This document shows positions 17,404-27,230 of a DNA stretch of 64,000 nucleotides, piece by piece. A program made the position numbers and the translations under genes. The notes under the pieces are model-generated. The model was not told where the DNA came from. It saw only the letters and a list, made by a program, of their open reading frames with translations, and did no database searches. Source of the stretch: UBA6522 sp965204155 (lineage in GTDB: Bacteria > Pseudomonadota > Gammaproteobacteria > Steroidobacterales > Rariloculaceae); contig OZ241971.1 of NCBI GenBank assembly GCA_965204155.1, forward strand, positions 2,294,001 through 2,358,000, read 5' to 3'. Each line of letters starts with the position of its first letter. Positions within the stretch are counted from its first letter, which is position 1.

Positions 17404-20400
17404 CTACGGGCTTTCAGTCGACGGCACGTTGACAGGCTCGATGGACAACGGGGTGCCCTGAGCATCGAGAATCGCCAGAAACACGGGAGGGCGTTCGGGC
17501 GCCGGCACGCGCACCGCCCAGGCCCGAAGGGGTTCCCCGTGCGTGGTGGTCATCAACGCCATCGGTTCCCGGTAGATTTCCTGCCAGTTTGCGTCCAGAA
17601 GAGTGAAGAAGTACTCCCCGCCGGTGCCTGGCGGCCGCGGCGGTTGCGTGCTGGCGTCGATCCGCATGATCGACCACAGGCCAAATTCGTCGAAGGCGCC
17701 CGTGAATGCAATGCTCGGACGGGAAGCGTCCGTAGACTCGGCCTCCGCCTGCAGGGGCGCCTGCGCAACGGAAAAGGCCGCGGGGGCGGTCGCGGACTGC
17801 GCGGCGTACGGGGCCGCAAGAGTGGTCATCGATGGTGAAACTCCTGAGCCCGGGCCGATTTCGAGGCTCGGCCCGACACGCTCCGGGGTTTCGGGTTGTT
17901 CCGTGACGCCCAACCGGTGATCCACCATCTTGTTGTAGTTGTAGTCCGAAACGAATATCGGGCTGCAATAGCTCATCACGTCGCGATAGGGAATATCGGC
18001 TTCCGCATGGGCGAACTCGTCCCGGCTGCCGATCCAACCCCTGCGCGGGCCGATCCCGGCACCCTCATAGGGGAAGCCGCCGTCTATCGGTTCGGTTTCC
18101 CCGCAATTGCCCGGCGCATGGATCAGGCCAAGATTGTGGCCGATTTCGTGCGCATGCGTGCCCCTGCCGCAGAACTCGCGCTCCGGCCGGCAGCGCTCGT
18201 TGAAGGCGCCGCTGACGGCTACTTTCTCCGGCGCATATGCGAGTCCGCGAAATCCCAGTGTGAGTTCATCGGTGGACATCAACCCATGGTAGTACTCGTT
18301 TTCGCCTGCTTCGGCATTCCACCGGTGCAGCAGTTCATTCAGCGCGGTCTGCGTGCTCAATTCCTTGTTTGAATCGCCCAGATTCCGGCCCGACAGGTCC
18401 AGCAGGCGTCCGACCTGCGCCCGGTAGTCTCCGATCGGCAGCAGGTCACCGATGACCGCCATGTAGGTGTCGGTGTCGATGCCGGGGGGGTCGCCGGAGA
18501 ACACGATGGGCACGAACGTCACGTCGAAAACCGGCACCGCATGCCCGTCCATCGTCAAGGTGGCCATATTGTCCGTTTCGTCGGTTTCCTCGAGCCGGTT
18601 GTAGGGGTCGATTGCAAGAATGGCCCGATGGCCGGCATCGGCCCAGGCGGCCGGAAATTCGAAGACGTACTCCGTTTCCCACAATCCGCTGGAGGAATTG
18701 CCCGGCACGGAAACGATCTGCGGACCCTGAACAAGTTCGGCTCCCGCTGCCCACGCCCGGCCGTCGGCGTCGTTCAGGCTGACGGACAACTCCGGCATCG
18801 GGTCGGGACTTTCGCTGCCGATTCGCACCGCCACCGTCGTCGCCCGATGCAACAGCGCCTTTGTGTGATCCGAAGCGCTTCCTTCTCCCGTGCCCGGCCC
18901 GCCGCCGGCCGCCTGCGATTCGTCGAGTTCCCACTGCCACACCATCGGGCCCTGAAACAGTTCCATGGCGACGATACGGGCATTCAGGTCCGCCAGGTCG
19001 GCGTCCGGATCGCTTGTCCAGTTGGCGCCCAACGCCAGCAACATTCCCGTCATCGCCCGGTAATCCGCCGCCGCCGCCGCATGCAGCGGGGTGATGCCGC
19101 GATCGTCAGGAGCACCGGGATTCGCTCCGGCCTCAATCAATGCCGCTACCGACGCCAGGGTTGAACGAACAAGCGGTAACCGATAGTCGCGACTCGCGGC
19201 CCGATGCAATGCGGTTCGGCCACGGGAGTCTCGCGCCTCAACGTCCGCTCCCGCTCTGACCAATGCCGCAATCATGGGTGCCTGGCCCTCGCGCGCCGCT
19301 ATGTGCAACGCGGTCAGTTCGCCGGCGTTTCGCGCCTCGAGGTCCGCCCCCGCCGCCGCCAACGCCGCAATCATCGCTGCGTTATCCAGCCGAACCGCCC
19401 GATGCAACGGCGTGTCGACGGACTCGGCGCGTGCGTCGAGGTCCGCCCCGGCTTCGACAAGCGCGGACAACGCGGCCAATCCAGCCGAATCGTCCCACCA
19501 GATTGCATGATGCAGCGCGGTCCAGCCCCTGTCGTCGCGCGCGTTCGGGTCCAGGCCTGCTTCCACGAGCGCCGCCGGATCCGGATTGTCTGCCGCCAGC
19601 GCCAGTACAGCCGCGAAGGTGCCGTTCTGCGCTTCCGCCAGCTCCACTACCGCCGCCATGTTGCTCGCCTCTGACGCCACCATCAACGCGGTCCATCCAT
19701 TACGGTCACGTGCCTGAAGGTCCGCGCCCGCATCCACCAGCGCGGCCAGCGCGGCCGATGCAGCCGAAAGGTCCGAATTTGCCGCCGCCGCAAAATGCAA
19801 CGCGTTCCGGCCCCAGAAATCGTTGCGTGCTTCAAGGTCCGCGCCCGCCTCCGCCAGCGCTGCGATCGCCTCCGCGTTGTAGGTTGACGGAGGTGCGTTT
19901 GCGCCAGATCTGCGCGTGGCCCCCGCTGCCAGCAGCAACGGCGTGTAGCCGTCAATGTCGAGCGCATCGGGATCCGCCCCGGCTGCAGCCAGTGCGGCGA
20001 TCAGTCCCGGACTGTTCGCCCGCGCCGCCGCATGCAACGCCGTGTAGTCGAACGCGTCGCGTGCATTCGGGTTGCTCACGTTCCCGCCCGCATGCGCTTC
20101 CACCAGCGCCGTCATCAGCGCCGCGCTTCCCCCCGGCGCGAGCTGCAACGCGCTGTAGCCTTCATCGTCGAGCGCGTTGGGGTCCGCCCCGGCCTCCAGC
20201 AGCACGGCGGTCGCCGCCCCCGCCGCCAGCGGACTACCCACCGCATCGCTGCCCGCCGCGGCATGCAATGCCGTGCGGCCGGAATTGTTGCGCGCGTTCG
20301 GATCCGCTCCGGCTGCCAGCAACGCCCTGACCGTCCCCGGTTTGTCCCGCTCTGCCGCGAGGTGCAGGAGGGAATCGCCGCCATTGTCGCGTGTCTCGAT

Positions 20401-21705
20401 ATCCCCCCCGGCCTTCAGTATCGCTGCCAGGATGGCCGGATCCTGCCCCACCGCCACCCAGGTCCGCAGCGGCGTCCAGCCTGCAACTTCGCCCGCAACG
20501 GCGCGTGCGTTGGGGTCCGCTCCGGCTGCCAGCAGCGCCGCGGTCATGGCCAGACTGTTTCCCAGCCCTGCCCCCATGTGCAACGGGGTCAGCCCCTCAC
20601 CGTCACGTGCAATCGGGTCCGCCCCGGCTTCCAACAGTGCCGATACCATGGCCTGCACGTTCTCGACCGTCCACCGCTGCCGATGCAGCGCCGCCCGATG
20701 CAGCGGGGTCAAACCGAATTCGTCGCGCACGTTCGGATCCGCTCCGGCTTCCAGCAACGCCACGATCGCCGCCGACGAGGTTAACGTCGCCGCCCTGAGC
20801 AACGGTGTGAAGCCGTCCCCGTCACGCGCTGCAACGTCCGCACCCGCCGCCGCCAGCGCTGCAATCGCCGCCGGAGCGTTTTCCACCGCCGCCACATGCA
20901 ACGCGGTATAGCCGTCCCTGTCGCGCGCCTCAACGTCCGCACCCGCCGCCGCCAGCGCCGCGATCAACCTCGGAGCGTTCGCCATGGCCGCGGCGTGCAA
21001 CGGGGTGCGCCCGCGGGAGTCGCTGACGTTCGGGTCGCCGCTGATCGTCAATGGCCGAAGCTCGACGGTGATCCCGACGGAAACGGTCAGGCTGCGTTCC
21101 TGATCGCGAACGGTCGCGGTGACCGTCGCCGTGCCGTCGGCCAGCGCGGTCACCACACCCGCTTCGCTCACCGATGCAATCGCAGGATCGGATGACGAAA
21201 GGCTCACATCGACTTCCATCGGGTGTCCGTTTGCGTCCAGCGCCGTGATCTGAAGCTGCGTACTCTGGCCAATCGAGGTCAGCGTCACCATGTCGGGCAC
21301 GACTGTGATTCTGTCGAGCGCCTGACTGACCGTGACGGCCGCAGTCCCCGAAATGGTGCCGCTGCGCGCGGTCACCGTAGCGGTACCGTTACCCGATGCG
21401 GTGACTTGCCCGTCGGCATCCACCGTGACGACGGAGGTGTCGGCGGAGGTCCAGGTGAACAGCGCTCTAAACGCGTTGCCTCGCTGATCGCTCGCCATCG
21501 CTTCGAGTTGCGCTGTGGCATCCAGCGCGTCCAGGGTCAGTTCGGATGGCGAGACGGAGATACTGGCAAGTGTTGGCGGCGGTTGCTGCTCGCCACCGCA
21601 GGCGCTGACGGCACAGCAAATCAGCATCGACAGGAAAAGGGACCGGGGAGCCCGATAACGGATTTTTGCAACGTCAATCGAGGACTCGCACTTCAGGGAA
21701 TTCAA
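17404..21705 (-). CDS. Ankyrin-repeat metzincin metalloprotease lipoprotein
   Basis: A 1433-residue surface or periplasmic lipoprotein. The TTG at 21705 is supported by GGAGGGGA upstream; a basic stretch and hydrophobic core lead to lipobox VSAC. Two BIG2-like Ig domains (about 45-215) are followed by about 18 ankyrin repeats (about 220-880, consensus GxTALHxAAxxxxxxxIAALxAAGADxxAR). A CARDB-like beta domain comes next (NRLEETDETDN), then a metzincin domain with HEIGHNLGLIH from residue 1186 and Met-turn DVMSYC. The C-terminal 200 residues are unrecognised. Ankyrin repeats bind proteins; combined with a zinc protease on a lipid anchor this suggests a targeted protease. Convergent with the TonB receptor. 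Confidence 0.82.
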   Translation of the reverse strand: MNSLKCESSIDVAKIRYRAPRSLFLSMLICCAVSACGGEQQPPPTLASISVSPSELTLDALDATAQLEAMASDQRGNAFRALFTWTSADTSVVTVDADGQVTASGNGTATVTARSGTISGTAAVTVSQALDRITVVPDMVTLTSIGQSTQLQITALDANGHPMEVDVSLSSSDPAIASVSEAGVVTALADGTATVTATVRDQERSLTVSVGITVELRPLTISGDPNVSDSRGRTPLHAAAMANAPRLIAALAAAGADVEARDRDGYTALHVAAVENAPAAIAALAAAGADVAARDGDGFTPLLRAATLTSSAAIVALLEAGADPNVRDEFGLTPLHRAALHRQRWTVENVQAMVSALLEAGADPIARDGEGLTPLHMGAGLGNSLAMTAALLAAGADPNARAVAGEVAGWTPLRTWVAVGQDPAILAAILKAGGDIETRDNGGDSLLHLAAERDKPGTVRALLAAGADPNARNNSGRTALHAAAGSDAVGSPLAAGAATAVLLEAGADPNALDDEGYSALQLAPGGSAALMTALVEAHAGGNVSNPNARDAFDYTALHAAARANSPGLIAALAAAGADPDALDIDGYTPLLLAAGATRRSGANAPPSTYNAEAIAALAEAGADLEARNDFWGRNALHFAAAANSDLSAASAALAALVDAGADLQARDRNGWTALMVASEASNMAAVVELAEAQNGTFAAVLALAADNPDPAALVEAGLDPNARDDRGWTALHHAIWWDDSAGLAALSALVEAGADLDARAESVDTPLHRAVRLDNAAMIAALAAAGADLEARNAGELTALHIAAREGQAPMIAALVRAGADVEARDSRGRTALHRAASRDYRLPLVRSTLASVAALIEAGANPGAPDDRGITPLHAAAAADYRAMTGMLLALGANWTSDPDADLADLNARIVAMELFQGPMVWQWELDESQAAGGGPGTGEGSASDHTKALLHRATTVAVRIGSESPDPMPELSVSLNDADGRAWAAGAELVQGPQIVSVPGNSSSGLWETEYVFEFPAAWADAGHRAILAIDPYNRLEETDETDNMATLTMDGHAVPVFDVTFVPIVFSGDPPGIDTDTYMAVIGDLLPIGDYRAQVGRLLDLSGRNLGDSNKELSTQTALNELLHRWNAEAGENEYYHGLMSTDELTLGFRGLAYAPEKVAVSGAFNERCRPEREFCGRGTHAHEIGHNLGLIHAPGNCGETEPIDGGFPYEGAGIGPRRGWIGSRDEFAHAEADIPYRDVMSYCSPIFVSDYNYNKMVDHRLGVTEQPETPERVGPSLEIGPGSGVSPSMTTLAAPYAAQSATAPAAFSVAQAPLQAEAESTDASRPSIAFTGAFDEFGLWSIMRIDASTQPPRPPGTGGEYFFTLLDANWQEIYREPMALMTTTHGEPLRAWAVRVPAPERPPVFLAILDAQGTPLSIEPVNVPSTESP

Positions 21706-21904
21706 ATTGACAGTCCCCTCCGCGGGAAGCGGGTTTCTGGCCTAATGCTGAACCAAAAGCATGGACTCATCAATAAAACAATTGAGCCAAATTGCAATAA
21801 GCCCGGAAAAATCCGCCATCTGGTTTCATGCCGTGCGATCGAGTGATTCGCACCGCCGGATCATGAGCGGGAGGTGCGCAGCTCGCGCCAGGGCAACGCC
21901 TGGG

Positions 21905-24430
21905 TCAGGGATGATCGCCGTAATGGAACCGGAGCCGCCAGGACACCAGGCTGCCGGTATCTCCGGGCGCAAGGTCCAGTACGCGGAGCGTCCACGTGCC
22001 GTTGGGCGGTTCGCCGTAGAACGCGTTGCTCATCAGGTGCCAGTCGCGCAGTACCGGGTCCCCTTGCAGTAGCTGGTTGAACGGCGTGTTCAGGATGCTG
22101 AGAGTGCCGGCGGGGGAGGTGAGCTCCACGGCCAGGTCCGAGGTGTCCGCGTGACGGGCGCGGATCTCGAGCACCACCGCCTCGATGTCGGCGGCGTCCG
22201 GCAGGCCGGCGACGTCCAGGGAGTGGGCCGTGCCGGCGCCGTCGTTGTCCGGGATGACCAGGTCGAGGCCGTCGCCCGCCTCGAACCACGCCGACTCGAC
22301 GAATTCGCCCAGGCTGCCGGGCGCGTGGGTCTGCGCCAGCGCGACGGCGTCGTCGACGGCTATGGCGCCGAAGCCGTACCAGTTGTGGTAGGCGTAGCCC
22401 GCGGCGTTGGTTTGCCAGGGGTGGCGCAGCACGTAGGGCGTGCCGTTGAAGGCGGCCCGCACGCGCGCGATGTCCGGATCGATCCGGCGGGCCGAAGCGG
22501 CGAGGATGTGCTTGACGTCGCGCCAGGTCAGGTCGGGGTTCACGCCGAGCAGGATGGCGATGGCGCCCGCGGCGCCCGGGGCGGCGGCCGAGGTGCCGCC
22601 GAAGCTCGCCGTGTAGTCGCCGTGGGGGTCGAGCGACGGGTCGCGGCTCAGGGCATCCTCTCCGAACAGGAGGCCGAGGCCCGCGTGCGTGCCGGCCTGG
22701 TCCGTGGTGATGATGCCCGGGCGCTCGATGCTGTCCTCGCCGCCCGGGGCGACCACCCACAGGTTGGCGCCGGCGCTGGAGTAGGACGACTTGACGTCCT
22801 CGGCGTTGAACGCGCCCACGGTGACCAGGTAGGGGAGATTCTGGTCCGGGTCGGAGTTGCTGCCGATGCACCCGAGCTCGAGGTTCAGCACATGCATCGG
22901 AAAGCAGGCAGTGAACTCGTTGCCGGCCGCCTTGACGTAGAGCGCGCCGCGGCCGCCGCGGAGTTCGGAGGTGCCCATCTTCATCAGCCGGACGAAGTCC
23001 GGGGTGGAGTTGTCCTGGATCTCGATGCCGAAGCTCATGTTGAAGATATCCACGCTGGCCGAGTCCGGCTCGCTTCGGCTCGCCCCGAGGGCGCGGAACA
23101 TGGTCTCCTCTCCGTCGAATTCGCCGGACGCGAACACGGCCACCGCGCCGAGATTGAATCCCACGAGTTCCACGCCGGGCGCCACGCCGCGCCCGCCCAG
23201 GCCGTTGCCGGCCGCCGCCGCGGCCACGCCGGCCACGGCGGTGCCGTGATCGCCGCGGATGTCGTGGTTGAACGGGTCCGTCAGCGAGGCGCCGGCCGCC
23301 TGCTCGAACCCGAAATTGTACGATTTGCCCGGTTTCACGCTGGCGGCCAGGTCCGGGTGGCAGATCTCGAGTCCGGTATCCAGCACGGCCAGGGTGACGC
23401 CGTCGCCGTCGTGGCCCCCGGCGATGGCCGCGGACATGCGAAGGTCCCCGCCGGCCACTCCGGGGCGGGCCGCGAGCGCCGCCTGCCCGGTGTTCTGCAG
23501 GTTCCACTGGTGGGGGAACAGCGGGTCGGATGCGGCGGCGCCCGGCGCCCGGACCGGCGCCTCGCACCGGGTGACCACCTCGCCGCGCTCGTTGGTGGCG
23601 AACGCAAACTCGAATTCGCCCCCGAAGAACTGCGCGAAGTCCGACTGGGGCGCGTTGAGCAGGTACATGCGGATGAAGTAGCTCCCGCCGGGCGCCAGGC
23701 GGTGCAACGGCAGGCTGAAGCTGTGGGGCTCGGGAAACGCCTGAAAGCCGGGGACAAACGGCGGGATGTGCACGGTGGCGAGCCGATTCACGTCGGCGCT
23801 GAAGTCCGCCTCGCTGGACCACTCCACGATCAGCTCGTCGGCCGGCGCGCCGTCGAGCGAGAAGTTCACCACGATGGCCCCGAACTCCACCGACGCGGGC
23901 GAAATGACGTAGTGGGTGGGCAGGACGGTCGGGCCGGGCTCGGGGAAGTCCGGGACCTCCAGGTTCCCCCCGCCGCCATCGACGACGGTGAACTCGACCC
24001 GCGACGCCGCGCCCGCCCGGGCGTGGCCGCGGATGTCGCCCAGGGCGATGGATATGGTTTCATCGTCCTCGGCGTCGAAGTCCCGAAATATCTCCACCTG
24101 CAAGCTGCCCGAGGACGTATGGGCCGGCACCCAGTACTGATCCGGGCCCAGCGCGATGAGGTCCGTGCTCACGGTGTAGTCCCGGTCCCGCGTCGCGGTG
24201 CCGGAGATCACCAGCGGCACGAGCACGCCGACGGGAGGCGGCGGCGAGAACGACAGCCCGATGCTCACGGACCGGTCGTCCGCCTCGAGAATCTCCGCCC
24301 CGGCCGCCGCCGACAGCGAGACCTGCGAGAGCGGCGGCTCGGAAACGCTGGGGCCGTCGCAACCGCCAAGGACAGCGATGGCGGTGCACGATAGGGCGAA
24401 ACGCGCGGATGGAGTCATTACGCGGCGCAT
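21905..24430 (-). CDS. Subtilisin-like (S8) serine protease lipoprotein with P-domain
   Basis: An 841-residue protein. Start chosen at MRRVMTPSARF because it gives a proper signal sequence ending in lipobox LGGC (Cys24). A Calx-beta-like domain (about 35-150) and a second beta domain precede the S8 protease, whose catalytic triad is Asp351 (AVLDTG), His395 (GDHGTAVAG) and Ser614 (GGTSAAAPG), with oxyanion Asn504 (AAGNE). The last about 110 residues form a proprotein-convertase P domain (ELTSPAGTLSILNTPFNQ.. GTWTLRVLD). Long insertions lie between His and Ser. It probably degrades extracellular protein. About 200 bp separate it from the ankyrin protease on the same strand. Confidence 0.88.
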   Translation of the reverse strand: MRRVMTPSARFALSCTAIAVLGGCDGPSVSEPPLSQVSLSAAAGAEILEADDRSVSIGLSFSPPPPVGVLVPLVISGTATRDRDYTVSTDLIALGPDQYWVPAHTSSGSLQVEIFRDFDAEDDETISIALGDIRGHARAGAASRVEFTVVDGGGGNLEVPDFPEPGPTVLPTHYVISPASVEFGAIVVNFSLDGAPADELIVEWSSEADFSADVNRLATVHIPPFVPGFQAFPEPHSFSLPLHRLAPGGSYFIRMYLLNAPQSDFAQFFGGEFEFAFATNERGEVVTRCEAPVRAPGAAASDPLFPHQWNLQNTGQAALAARPGVAGGDLRMSAAIAGGHDGDGVTLAVLDTGLEICHPDLAASVKPGKSYNFGFEQAAGASLTDPFNHDIRGDHGTAVAGVAAAAAGNGLGGRGVAPGVELVGFNLGAVAVFASGEFDGEETMFRALGASRSEPDSASVDIFNMSFGIEIQDNSTPDFVRLMKMGTSELRGGRGALYVKAAGNEFTACFPMHVLNLELGCIGSNSDPDQNLPYLVTVGAFNAEDVKSSYSSAGANLWVVAPGGEDSIERPGIITTDQAGTHAGLGLLFGEDALSRDPSLDPHGDYTASFGGTSAAAPGAAGAIAILLGVNPDLTWRDVKHILAASARRIDPDIARVRAAFNGTPYVLRHPWQTNAAGYAYHNWYGFGAIAVDDAVALAQTHAPGSLGEFVESAWFEAGDGLDLVIPDNDGAGTAHSLDVAGLPDAADIEAVVLEIRARHADTSDLAVELTSPAGTLSILNTPFNQLLQGDPVLRDWHLMSNAFYGEPPNGTWTLRVLDLAPGDTGSLVSWRLRFHYGDHP

Positions 24431-24614
24431 TGTAGCGCCCGGGACCCGGGCGGCAAACTCACGGCCCGCTGCGGCAAACTCACAGCCTGCGGCGGCATAC
24501 ACACGGCCGGTTGCGCTGTCGTCGCATGTGCGCGTTTGCCGAACCCGGCATCGAACCCCCGATCATTCGCCCTTATAATGGCTTGTATCCATCCATGCGT
24601 TCACCGCGGTCGCC

Positions 24615-25310
24615 ATGACACTCCGCTTTGCTCCGCTCCTCTTCCTTGCCGCCACCGCGGTGGTGCTTGCTGCGATGCAGGGTTGCGCGACGTTGTCGGA
24701 AGCCGACTGCGTGTCCGCGGACTGGGCGATCATGGGTGAAACCGACGGACAGCAGGGCCGCCCGATTTCCGAACTCAACCGGTACCGGCGCCAGTGCGCC
24801 GAGTTCGGCGTCGAACCGGACTCGGTGGCGTACGTGCAGGGGCGCGAGCGCGGGCTCACCGTTTACTGCACGCACAACAACGGTTACCGGGAAGGCCGAT
24901 CCGGCGCGCGGGGCGAGCCGGTGTGTCCGGCCGCGCTGGAGCCACAGTTTCGACGCGGGTTCGACCTCGGGCGCGCGGTGTTCGTTTCGCTCTCCCAGCT
25001 TCAGGACAGCAGCAATTCGATCGCTTCGGCGCGAAACCGGATCGAGGAGCTGGAATCGGAGATCGCCGACCGCGAGGCGTCGCTGCGGTCCGGCGACCTC
25101 GACGAGGCCGAGGAACGGCGGCTGCGCGAGGAGATCGATTCGAGGAACCGGCGGCTCGAAGGCCTGGAGGACAACCTCCTCATCCAGGTCGGCGTTGCGG
25201 GGGCTGCGGTCGCGCGGTACCGCGCGGCGGTGGTCGCGGCGCGTGCGCAGGGCCATTTCGAGCCCATGGAAGATGAGTTGATCCGGCAGCTTCAGCGGCT
25301 GACGCTTTAG
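24615..25310 (+). CDS. DUF2799 family lipoprotein
   Basis: A 231-residue protein with a lipobox (MQGC, Cys near residue 24). It carries the conserved DUF2799 pattern: CVSADWAIMGETDGQQGRP, YRRQCAEFGVEPD, YVQGRERGLTVYC and NGYREGRSG, up to about residue 110. The rest contains a Glu/Arg-rich coiled coil (about 140-190). The biochemical role of DUF2799 is not known; homologues are small envelope lipoproteins. It stands alone, divergent from the subtilisin gene. Confidence 0.78.
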   Translation: MTLRFAPLLFLAATAVVLAAMQGCATLSEADCVSADWAIMGETDGQQGRPISELNRYRRQCAEFGVEPDSVAYVQGRERGLTVYCTHNNGYREGRSGARGEPVCPAALEPQFRRGFDLGRAVFVSLSQLQDSSNSIASARNRIEELESEIADREASLRSGDLDEAEERRLREEIDSRNRRLEGLEDNLLIQVGVAGAAVARYRAAVVAARAQGHFEPMEDELIRQLQRLTL

Positions 25311-25335
25311 GGGCCGGCGGGGCGCCGGCCTCCGG

Positions 25336-26952
25336 TCAGACCACCACCCCATCCGCATGCTGCAACCACTCCACGGCCGTGGAGTAGTCCATGCGCTCGC
25401 CGGCCCAGCGGGTCACGGCGGTGGATTCGTCGATCTCCACGCCGCGCTCGCGGTGTTCGGCCTGTAGCTGCTCGACCCGGTCCTCGGCGGTGGCGCCGGC
25501 CGCGGCCGCACCGGCCGCACCGCGCTCATCCGCGAACTGCGGATGGATGGCCGGCGGGATGGGCCGGCGCCGGGCATCGACGAAGGTCGGCTCGCCGCCT
25601 GCGTCCCGTTCGATGCGGAATTCGTCCCGATGCAGCGCCCGGTGGTGGTAGCGGCACAGGGTGATGAGGTTCTCCAGACTCGTCTCGCCCCCGTCGGCCC
25701 AGTGGCGGATGTGGTGGGCATCGGTCCAGCGGTGCTGGTTGCAGCCGGGGAAGCGGCAGCCGCCGTCGCGCAGCCGCAAGGCATGTGCGATGCGCCACGG
25801 CACGATGCGCGAACGCCGCCCGATGTTGAGCACTTCGCCGCGTTCGTTCTCCAGCACCGTGCGCCGGGACGCATCGCAGGCCAGTTGGCGCGCCACGTGG
25901 GGGGCAACGCAGCGCCGGTTGTCCATATAAGTGGTGTGCGCGCCGTTGATGCGGTTGTCCGGATGCGCGTCGTTGGCGTTGACGTGCACGAAGACCTGCC
26001 AGGCGTCGCTTGACTTCAGCGCGGTGGCGCCGGAGCCGCGCGTGGCGAGGTAGTGCTCGGCGACGTGCACCAGTGCGGCGGCGCGGCGCACGCGCAGGGG
26101 CTTGAGGGGCGGTTTGTCGGGCTTGCCGCCGGAGGATGTTTCCGCGGAAACATCTGGCTCGGAAGCGCCGGAGGATGTTTCCGCGGAAACAATTGGGGCC
26201 GCCCGCTCATCCGCTTCCATCTCCGCGACCATCGCATCCAGCGCCTTGACCAGCAACCGGCCCTGCTCGGCCGGCACCCGCCCGCCGAACGTCATCATCT
26301 CGTCGTCCTCGGCGAAGCAGTAGAAGCGCTCTTCTCTCCGCATCGCCGCGCCGGCACGAGACTCGTCCGCCTGCTTGCGGCACCGCCGATACACCCGCAC
26401 CAGCCGCTCCATGTGCGCGGCGGTGCCGTGGCGGGCGATGTTGAGCAACTGCTTCTCGTTTTTCGGTGTGGCCACGCGGGTCATGGCGCGCACCTTGGAG
26501 TAGCTGAGCTCGCCGCGCCCGAACGCGGCGTCGATGAGGGGCAGCTCCCGCAGCGCACGGGCCACGCGGACCTTTTCGCGAGCCATCAGCTCGCCGAGCC
26601 CGCATTTCCAGTTCAGCCAGTGGGCCAGCGACCGGACCCCGGGGCCGGCCCAGCCCTGTGCGTGGTCGAACTCGTCGAGGAGCTTGAGGAAGCGGTACTG
26701 GGCGGCGTTGAGGTGGCCGGCCAGGGTGGCGATCTCGGCCGCCAGCGCGTCGGGGCACTTTTTCGGGTATTCCGCAGGCAGGGAATCCGGATCCGGGGAA
26801 TCCGCAGGACGGGATGCGAGCGCCTGAGATGCGGCAGGCCCGGCCGAAGGCGGCGCGGATTCGGGCTTCACGGCCGCAGGCTGCACGGACGCGCGCTGCC
26901 TGGAGGCGGATTTGGCGGAGGGTGTTTCCGCGGAAACGGGGACATCGTACAT
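25336..26952 (-). CDS. DUF222-HNH endonuclease family protein (13E12-repeat type)
   Basis: A 538-residue protein starting MYDVPVSAET, with GGAGCTCCC before the ATG. A Pro/Ala/Ser-rich lead of about 75 residues precedes a DUF222 domain (about 80-330, GWAGPGVRSLAHWLNWKCGL). An HNH nuclease motif follows near 420-460: CRFPGCNQHRWTDAHHI, LENLITLC and HHRALH, with paired Cys and His for metal binding. The peptide VSAET occurs three times, each encoded by the palindrome GTTTCCGCGGAAAC. Members of this family are multicopy in many genomes and may be mobile or homing genes; the activity of this one is unproven. Confidence 0.82.
   Translation of the reverse strand: MYDVPVSAETPSAKSASRQRASVQPAAVKPESAPPSAGPAASQALASRPADSPDPDSLPAEYPKKCPDALAAEIATLAGHLNAAQYRFLKLLDEFDHAQGWAGPGVRSLAHWLNWKCGLGELMAREKVRVARALRELPLIDAAFGRGELSYSKVRAMTRVATPKNEKQLLNIARHGTAAHMERLVRVYRRCRKQADESRAGAAMRREERFYCFAEDDEMMTFGGRVPAEQGRLLVKALDAMVAEMEADERAAPIVSAETSSGASEPDVSAETSSGGKPDKPPLKPLRVRRAAALVHVAEHYLATRGSGATALKSSDAWQVFVHVNANDAHPDNRINGAHTTYMDNRRCVAPHVARQLACDASRRTVLENERGEVLNIGRRSRIVPWRIAHALRLRDGGCRFPGCNQHRWTDAHHIRHWADGGETSLENLITLCRYHHRALHRDEFRIERDAGGEPTFVDARRRPIPPAIHPQFADERGAAGAAAAGATAEDRVEQLQAEHRERGVEIDESTAVTRWAGERMDYSTAVEWLQHADGVVV
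26135..26190. repeat. Two palindromic repeats inside the HNH gene
   Basis: GTTTCCGCGGAAAC occurs at 26138-26151 (extended to a perfect 20-bp palindrome, 26135-26154) and at 26177-26190; a third copy is at 26924-26937, near the gene's start. Each is translated as VSAET and embedded in a hypervariable linker or the N-terminus. Confidence 0.85.
26924..26937. repeat. Third copy of the GTTTCCGCGGAAAC palindrome
   Basis: Same 14-bp palindrome as at 26138 and 26177, here encoding VSAET at residues 6-10 of the HNH protein. Confidence 0.85.
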
Positions 26953-26992
26953 GGGAGCTCCGGGGGGTCGGTCGAAAAGCAAGAGCAATACT

Positions 26993-27062
26993 GAGTATAC
27001 AACCAGTAGTATACTCCCATCTACCTGAATTCTAAAGGAATATATCTGTACATTTCGTACAG
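26993..27062 (-). promoter_or_regulatory. Probable promoter/operator of the HNH gene
   Basis: An AT-rich patch in otherwise GC-rich DNA holds two inverted repeats: GAGTATAC and GTATACTC separated by 8 bp (26993-27016), and CTGTAC/GTACAG separated by 5 bp (27046-27062). TATACT on the minus strand could be a -10 box. The symmetry suggests a dimeric repressor, but no regulator gene is adjacent. Confidence 0.5.
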
Positions 27063-27124
27063 AAACAGCCTGCTGGGACGCACACGCGCGGCGCGATTCG
27101 AGTGCGCTGCGGATATTGTTTGTC

Positions 27125-27172
27125 GGCGCGGCGGCGCGGCGGCGCGGCGGCGCGGCGGCGCGGCGGCGCAGC
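27125..27172. repeat. Six tandem copies of an 8-bp GC repeat
   Basis: GGCGCGGC is repeated six times, the last with one substitution. It lies between the HNH gene's promoter region and the end of the coiled-coil gene at 27231. Not coding on the evidence seen; a likely slippage site. Confidence 0.85.
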
Positions 27173-27230
27173 GGTCGGGGAGGGCAGCAGGAGCGCGACG
27201 GTTCGAACCGCCTGGCCCCGGACTATGCCG

